A stretch of DNA of 64,000 nucleotides from Fragum whitleyi (Eukaryota > Mollusca > Bivalvia > Cardiida > Cardiidae). This document shows positions 57,224-64,000 of the stretch, in pieces. The translations under genes and the position numbers were made by a program. The notes under the pieces were generated by a model, which was not told where the DNA came from, did no database searches, and saw nothing but the letters and a program-made list of their open reading frames with translations. The stretch's first letter is position 1; each line of letters starts with the position of its first letter. The stretch lies in contig OX411543.1 in the NCBI GenBank assembly GCA_948146395.1, positions 68,831,474-68,895,473 of the forward strand, read 5' to 3'.

Positions 57224-58090
57224 TGTTGTCACATATTTTCGTTCATTCACTATTTGCGGATATTCTTACAGAAACCGTATTATATTCCTGAATTCACTTT
57301 ATCATTTCTCATTCATTTCAATCTTTCAATTCTTTAAGAGCCGTTCATATGAAATTCTGTATTCCTTGGTTTCTATAGACATTAATTTTTAATCATACGT
57401 ATTCGGCAAACCGAAACATGTCCATTGTGTTTCAAAACTGTCTGGAAGTGAACGTCTTCTGAAACGAAAAAGGTAATCTTAATGAAAATACATGCCAATG
57501 CCATATACAAGTAAATATATCCTCCTTCGCTCATTTTTTCGGAAGCATTAAATGCACATTCTTGTCCATTTTTTACGAACAAATATTCCTCAACTAAAGC
57601 ATAGCTAATAATAACTCTATATGCGGACCGGGCCCGAATCCACACGGAATAGGAACATAGAAATTGTTAGGGGGCATAAGTTAACAGTTAACAACATCGT
57701 GAAACTGACAAGATGAATGATTTTGGAATGATTTTGGAATGAAATTGAATGTGTGTGTGGAGCTAGTTTTAAGTCAATTTAATGGGAGGTAATCCAATAT
57801 CGCAAATTTTGTTCAGGATGATATAACAAAATATACATATAAGTTCTAAATATAGCTTCCTATTTCATCAAGAACCTATCAGACGCTTACAATTTCAATT
57901 ACTTCAGTAAAATCGCGATTTTTTCTAGCTTACTTATTTTGAATGACAATCTTTTTCGATGAGTTTCAAGCGTTTCTGTTAGCTTTGAGTGAATGTTTGG
58001 AATGCATGATTAGAGCGCTGAGCGAATGAATTAAAATGTCTTTTATCGGTATCATTGTCAATTTCATGATGTAATTAACTGTATCACATA

Positions 58091-59113
58091 CGAGGGATGA
58101 TCCAGAAGTTCGTAAAATCGGGTTATAATTTTCGCATTTCTGGCTTGTTCAATTATTATTTACTGAATGTGCAGTTTAGTAACTTCGCTTAGCATACACC
58201 TTATTATTTTAGCAGAATTATCTTTAGTGGTCGAAGAAAACGTTACCATAGTAACATATGTATGCTTGGGCGGGGGAGCATGAAAAAATATTGAAAATTC
58301 GTTAAATTATTGGAGTTTTATGAAAGTTTTCTAAAACTTTATTTGAAATTCCTTAAAATAAATAAACTAGTCGAAAATAGAAATTTATCTGTCATATTTT
58401 CTATCATATTTTAGAGCTTATTATTAGACTTTGTACGGACGCAGACAAGTTTTAATAATACAGAATAATCGAGGATAGAATGACCAGTCGACAACACCAA
58501 AATATGAATTCCGTTTATTTTTCGAATTTTGTCATGATCTATGTTATTCACCAACCCAATCATTTCAGATAATTTAGAAAAATGATGAAAATTTGCAGAA
58601 GAGAACTTTTCCTTAAGCTAGCCCAGATATTTAAAGAGAGTCAGGCTTCATAGGAGGAATTAGAACGGTTTAAAAGAGTTTTAACGAACGTATTTGTCCC
58701 AATTGATTCTCATTTTTTTTCCCGAAAATGAAGGTCCTGCATCTGGGTGTTGACTTTACAAGAAATACCATTCATAAACAAATCATAAACAAATTTGATT
58801 CCAAAAGATAAAAATTATGTAAATAATTCCTGCAAGTTGATGTATCAGGAACAGAAAGGCATGAGAGTTCGCGGAGACTATATGTAGAAGAAGGTTAATC
58901 ATGACGTCGCAATAGACGTTCTTGCTCCCCCGCCTTCGTGGGGGTCTCTATCTTAATTAATGCACTTTACAGCCGCTATTGAACGTAAACATTTAAAATT
59001 TTCCACATTTATTACACAGATGATGAATTAAAAGACTGTTTAATTTTCATTTTGATAGTTAACTTCTTTTTAGATTTATAACCTCATTTTACGAACTTTT
59101 GGATCAACCCTCG
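58091..59113. mobile_element. Mariner-like MITE (1.0 kb) with TA target sites
   Basis: Ends CGAGGGATGATCCAGAAGTT and, reversed, CGAGGGTTGATCCAAAAGTT continue as CGTAAAATcgGGTTATAA-like sequence for about 38 bp, flanked by TA at 58089 and 59114. A second inner inverted motif GGCGGGGGAGCA (58267; reversed near 58935) lies about 180 bp inside both ends. No transposase was recognised. Its ends resemble, but are not identical to, those at 1680-2695. Upstream of exon 1 of the Ig gene. Confidence 0.82.
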
Positions 59114-59249
59114 TAGCAGTTTACAAGTTATTTGAGTAACATATATGAGAGCTTAATATCGACACACACGAAAAATGAGGCATCTAGGGCGTTGTTATAA
59201 ACATGTAAACAGACGGGTTGTGACGTTCACTTGTAGATCCTATGTAATA

Positions 59250-61153
59250 GTTAAACGCTATTACTTGAAAATTTAACGATTTAAACAGCCGAAAGTAGGG
59301 AGCGAAGCGACCGACTGAGGCTGTTTAAGGTAGCAATGGACAGCGGCCTCCCGACTCTATAAACCGGAAGTGGATTTTCGTTTATTTTACGGCTGTTTTT
59401 GCGCGTTGTTTAAAAGGACCGGTTTTCGTAAAATTCTACTTATGGAAATAACGTAGAATTATGATGGTAAAACTTCATAATTTAGCTTCTTTTCAACATT
59501 TGATATTAATTGAATGACTGGGTCATCAAATATAACAATAAAAATGCGTTAAAACCGTCATTCGATTAGGGGGGAACACTGAAAAATAATGAAAAACTTT
59601 CTTATTTGCATGGAAAGGTATGCTGTATTTTTTACCAAATAAATGAAAAATATGGATTATAAACATATCGGAAAATAAGAAAAATTCATTGGGTAATTTC
59701 TTCAAAAAATAGGTTTTTGTGGCATTTTTACCTAGTAAAATTACAAAAGTTTGAAAGCAAATTGTGCAAATGCAATTGATCAAAGAGAAATTTTCTAGTC
59801 AATAGCCAGTGTATACATGTATAAGGTCTATTAAAATGTATGTGTTTTATAGTTATAACATAGTACAGAGTTTATACTAGACCTAAAACGAATATAACCG
59901 TTTTACTGAAAAATGGCCTATACCACACAAGGGCAGATAACTCTAGCATGAAAACGAGCGTGGAAAGCTACCTTCAAATTTTCATAAAATGACTACACAA
60001 TGTTAATCTACAACATATGAGACCAAGAAAAAAATTCATTGGGCGGAAAAAAATGACGTCATGTGTCCTTTGCTACCTTAAATCGTTTAATTTTCAATTA
60101 TTAGCGTTTAACTGACTTAGTCTTTTTCCTGCCTTTTGTATTATTGACATCATATTGCACGATTTAAACGGAATAAGCCGGACACATTTATTACAAGTAA
60201 ACGCCCCTCTCTTTCCAAATATGGAGTTGCTGAAATACGCACGCAAATATTGAGTTTTCATAAGGAGCCATTACAAACAATAAATATGAAGTATAATTTA
60301 GTTTTATTTACCTGACAATATAGATGAACGAAAATCTAATATTTTTTTTATTCTGTTTCGCATGTTACTTCGAAAAGAAAGAATAAGATATTTAACGGTA
60401 TCGAGTTATCGTATGTATTAAAAAGTCTTTTTATTGATTAAATGAGCCATTAATTGTTTACGAACGTGTGTATGAAGGGCAATCTAAGGACATAATCAAC
60501 TAAGCAGATTACACTATTCTGTCGAGAAAAAAAGATGTTATACAGTCAACCAAACCTAGGATATATGCATATGCAATGACCCCACTTCATGGGCGTTTTG
60601 TTATGTCGTCAACTAAGTTAATTTGTCCTTGTTAATTTTGGCGGACTACAATACGCCTCATCTATAGCCAAACATGAAACGAGATTCGGCCAAATTTAGA
60701 AATGGACCAAAAGTAATTAAACGAAAAGCTTATTGGAATAAACGTTAAGAAAGAAGTATAGGATCTACTGCACTGTTCAATGAGTGCTATTTAGTAAGCG
60801 TTACTTTTCTTGGATGAATTTACAGGCAAGTAGTAAAGTCGTCGTTCAATAAGAGATTCGATAAGGTAATCCACGCCATGCCAGATCAAAATCCACAAAG
60901 AATATTCGTTATATAACATGCGCACGTGTTTTACGATTTTCACCTGTACTTACCACGTTGTCATTGCATATTAATGAGGGGGTAGATTCTGATATGTGCG
61001 CATGCGTGGAATCACAGATAAACCTCAACGTTTAAATGAAATACTGCTCAAAATAAACCTTGGCGTGAAAGTTTATGGAAAATAGACCTTCAAAAAATTT
61101 GAAAATCCAGCCTTCCGATTGGATGATAATGTAGGACAAAGACTAAATACATA
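59250..61153 (+). repeat. Dispersed repeat R1, copy 2, split by a 749-bp TTAA element
   Basis: 59250-59328 and 60078-61153 together match 43732-44840, including the hairpin, the AGCGAAGCGACCGACTGAGG loop and the ATTGGATGATAATGTAGGAC end. The interruption lies inside the right arm of the hairpin and is annotated separately. The R1 copies are 15.5 kb apart, flanking exon 2 to exon 1 of the Ig gene. Confidence 0.85.
59329..60077. mobile_element. TTAA-flanked non-autonomous element, clean copy (749 bp)
   Basis: TTAA stands on both sides (59325-59328, 60078-60081); ends are GGTAGCAATGGACA and, reversed, GGTAGCAAAGGACA. The undamaged R1 copy at 43732 supplies the empty site, having a single TTAA there. 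TTAA duplication is the piggyBac hallmark, but the ends do not look like classic piggyBac termini, so the class is inferred only from the target site. No transposase inside. Confidence 0.88.
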
Positions 61154-64000
61154 TAACACATACAACTTCAAAGAAACTGTTTCCTTGTCGTTCGTCATCA
61201 ATTTGACGTCAATTAGAGAGGCCATTGAAATGGTCTGTTCGTGCTATTTAACCTCTGGAGAAGATGAGAGGAAAATAGTAAATGTCAATATATGTCAGAA
61301 CGTGTTGGCTGAGAATAAACAAAAAACATTCCCTGTATTAACACATGAAATAATAATTGCTTAATCGATATGTGTAAGGTGATTTTATCATGGTCAACAG
61401 GCTACCAACAGGCTATTCCGCTAGTAATTTTAAATCAAGCAAACACAATATAGGAATGTGCTGTACCTGAATTATACACTGTAGTAGAGGAAGTGTTATG
61501 CTAAATTTGGGAATAGGCCAAACATTTTTATTCACTCTCGGGTTTAAATCGCTTGCTTCTGTAAACTTTCAAATTGATAAAAACACATGACGTAATGGAT
61601 TGGTTATAACAATACCTCAAAAAGTAAACCCCGACGATTCAGACTCGGACCGATTGCAAATCTAACAATATTACATTTACGTACATATAACTACGGATAG
61701 TAAGACAAATACAAAAGAAATGAAGAAATCGTATCGAATTTTCACATTGTTTTAATTTCCTTTCGAATAGATTCGACAAAGACACTATGTAGCCTTGTTT
61801 TAATTTATATACTCTAGACACACACCGGGTTGTTTTTTTCTTGTAGATTTGGAAACGACAGTCTATTTGTCTTATTTCCGCTTGCATGTTGGTTTTCTAA
61901 TTAGCCTATTTGTATGATTTACTGCTCGACTTGGTGTGTTTTGTAATTGATTTATCGCAACAACCGATACAGAGATTATGTAAAGATGCATTATAACATA
62001 TCATCCTCTAAGCACATAAGGGGCATTAGCAGTAAAGGCAAGAATTGATTTGAATAAGATCTATGACGATATATACTGAGTTCAAAAAGGAAGTATGCAC
62101 TTCAACTTATTTTCATTTTCTTGATTATTTTAAAGTTGAAGTAAATCTATAAAAAAAATATCATACTTAAGATCGTGTCGTATTGGATTTAAACATCAAA
62201 TCGAATTTGAATAAATATAGCATGGATATTTGCACTCAGAACGTTTTTCCATGTGCCATGTGCTGAAATTATATTGCAGCGTTTAAAGGGTCATCCCAAG
62301 CCATTTCTAACCAAAATTCTTAATTCAACGAATATTCAATTCAACAGTGCCATGTCGTTCTTTGATACCTCCTTGTGCGCATGAAAGACCATACAAGATG
62401 ACGTCTTCATTTTTTATGGGACCACTTTTTAGTCAAACAAGGTTCGACGTCGTTCATTCACGTTTTTTGTAAGTCAACCCACGTTGTTGCATTTTACACA
62501 CTTATAATGAAGGTATGTTTTTATGCGTAAGCATAAATGATTCAACTGAATGCAATTTCAGACTAAGTATTTATTTTTAAAGATATTTATAGTAAAATTT
62601 GTATTAAGGTTTTCTGTAAGATATTTTCATTTGAAAAAGGGGATTTTGAAAACGATCGCATAATAAAATGGTCGCTTAATAGACATGGTAGCTTAAGCAA
62701 GATTGACTGTACATGCAAAATAGACAAAATCAATGGTCTCAACGTAGCTTTTGCGCACAGGGTAGTTCTTTACTTCAAGATGGTAAGCAAAGTCTTTTTG
62801 GGTACGCCTTGTGAAATTCCATAACGTAAGGTGGTATACTGTCCGATATATTCGAAATTCAAAAATGCACAGTTTGGAACTGAGTATTTTTCTGCAAGGA
62901 GATACACGAAAGCAGTACCCTAAAGTATGAAAACTCAGCACCCTAAAATATGAAAACTATTACGAACCAATGAAGTTTCAAAGATTTGTAGTAAATATTT
63001 TCCTTGAATAAATAAATGCGGTATATGTAGATTTTGCGCGGTGAGCCGTGAAATCTACTTTTAACGGTTAAATTCCGTGCTCTTCTTTAAAAATAGATAA
63101 AACAGGTTTAAACAATACTTAAAAAAGATACAAATTATCTTACAAATGTATCATATGTTTTTTAAATATACCCGATATACCTGTGGTAATGGATTCAACA
63201 GCTCAGTTTTGAAAATACACTTACACAACGACCCGTTATCTCGCATTTTAAAGTAAAATGTCGTCAATTGTTATTGTTGACCAGATCCTTTATGTACAAA
63301 CTCACATTATACTAGGTAGATAAACGTTATGTTCATCATTTAAAATTATAGACTATTCCACAAAATAGTTATCATAACAGTGTAAAAATTATCATGATAC
63401 ATGTTGAGGCTTAATGTCTCATAGCAGAAATTAGCTGCTTTTAGATTCTGTACATTAATTAATACTTCATTTGCTTAAAGGATTTATCAAATATATATAT
63501 ATATTACTAACGACTTTTGACTCTGTTTTCGATGTTTTAAAATTGAACCTATAGTCATGAGTACCTTGTTAATAAGGTAATGTATGTGCTATTCAATTCT
63601 ATAGCTCGGTTCTTATTAAGTAATACACATGTTAAAGGAGCTGCGGATATATTTTATATTTGTGTGCATAATCATTATTATTTGCATTCTCATTGTATTT
63701 GTTTAACTAATATTTATTCATGTTTTAATCAATATCGTCGTACTTCTGTAAGAAACTGTCATTCGATTTGCAAAACTTTCCCTTCATGAAATCGTTCAAT
63801 GTTCACTTGGTAAACGACAATTTCAATTTCATAGCGTCCGACTATTCTTCGAAATGTTTTTTTTTTTAAATTAATTAAAGAATCGGTTTGATTCTATTTT
63901 CATTTCTAGCGACATGTTTTATGATACAGATCCACTCTTTCACAATATAATTGCGATTCAGGATTTGATGTTTTTGAACTTTGACCTAGGTCCGATAAAA
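61154..64000. other. Non-coding AT-rich DNA, nothing recognised
   Basis: Only short frames with no motifs. This is upstream of the Ig gene start by 4-7 kb; no promoter or 5' UTR exon could be identified. Confidence 0.6.

Noticed and set aside
57382..57645. Upstream minus-strand frame as an alternative first coding exon
   Set aside because: It ends in stops before exon 1, and its donor is unclear. The acceptor-like tract near 57460 could still mark a 5' UTR exon, but coding use is not supported.

Overview
The window is AT-rich animal DNA with long introns, no bacterial gene layout, abundant tRNA-derived SINEs, Tc1/mariner remains, TTAA-flanked elements, foldback hairpins and many dispersed elements with internal tandem modules. 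This repeat landscape, together with the one gene present, fits a bivalve mollusc or a close lophotrochozoan relative. That assignment is an inference from sequence style; the species cannot be named from the window.

One real gene was found, on the minus strand, covering about 33 kb (CDS 57223 down to 23891). Its five core exons join in frame with matching intron phases. They encode a protein of about 278 residues: signal peptide, V-type Ig domain, C2-type Ig domain, short hydrophilic stalk, and a hydrophobic C-terminal tail of the GPI-anchor type. The two-Ig architecture and motifs match the zig-8/DPR class of neuronal cell-surface IgSF proteins. Two further candidate microexons (36 nt and 24 nt) are each flanked by AG/GT, are open in the required frame and are phase-symmetric, so each could be included or skipped without disturbing the frame. 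The 24-nt one has a strong polypyrimidine tract. Both would alter only juxta-domain segments: the mature N terminus and the stalk before the GPI anchor.

The rest is transposon and repeat DNA. Region 1-9 kb: a mariner-like MITE, a degenerate tandem array, and module-bearing elements. 9-16 kb: three SINEs, one carrying a 154-bp insertion with its own target-site duplication, and a Tc1-like transposase pseudogene (DD34E) interrupted by a SINE with a 13-bp duplication. 19-33 kb: more module elements, a near-perfect foldback, a small MITE, a 71-bp tandem repeat, and gene exons. 35-51 kb: gene exons, module arrays, an 800-bp TA-flanked TIR element, a 1.1-kb dispersed repeat beginning with a hairpin, and a 3.3-kb TTAA element swollen by three nested insertions. 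54-61 kb: two SINEs, exon 1, a second mariner-like MITE, and a second copy of the 1.1-kb repeat interrupted by a clean 749-bp TTAA element.

The most useful observations are the complete gene model with its two in-phase candidate microexons, and the set of module elements that share the same 5' start and the same kind of 3' terminal hairpin while carrying unrelated internal monomers.
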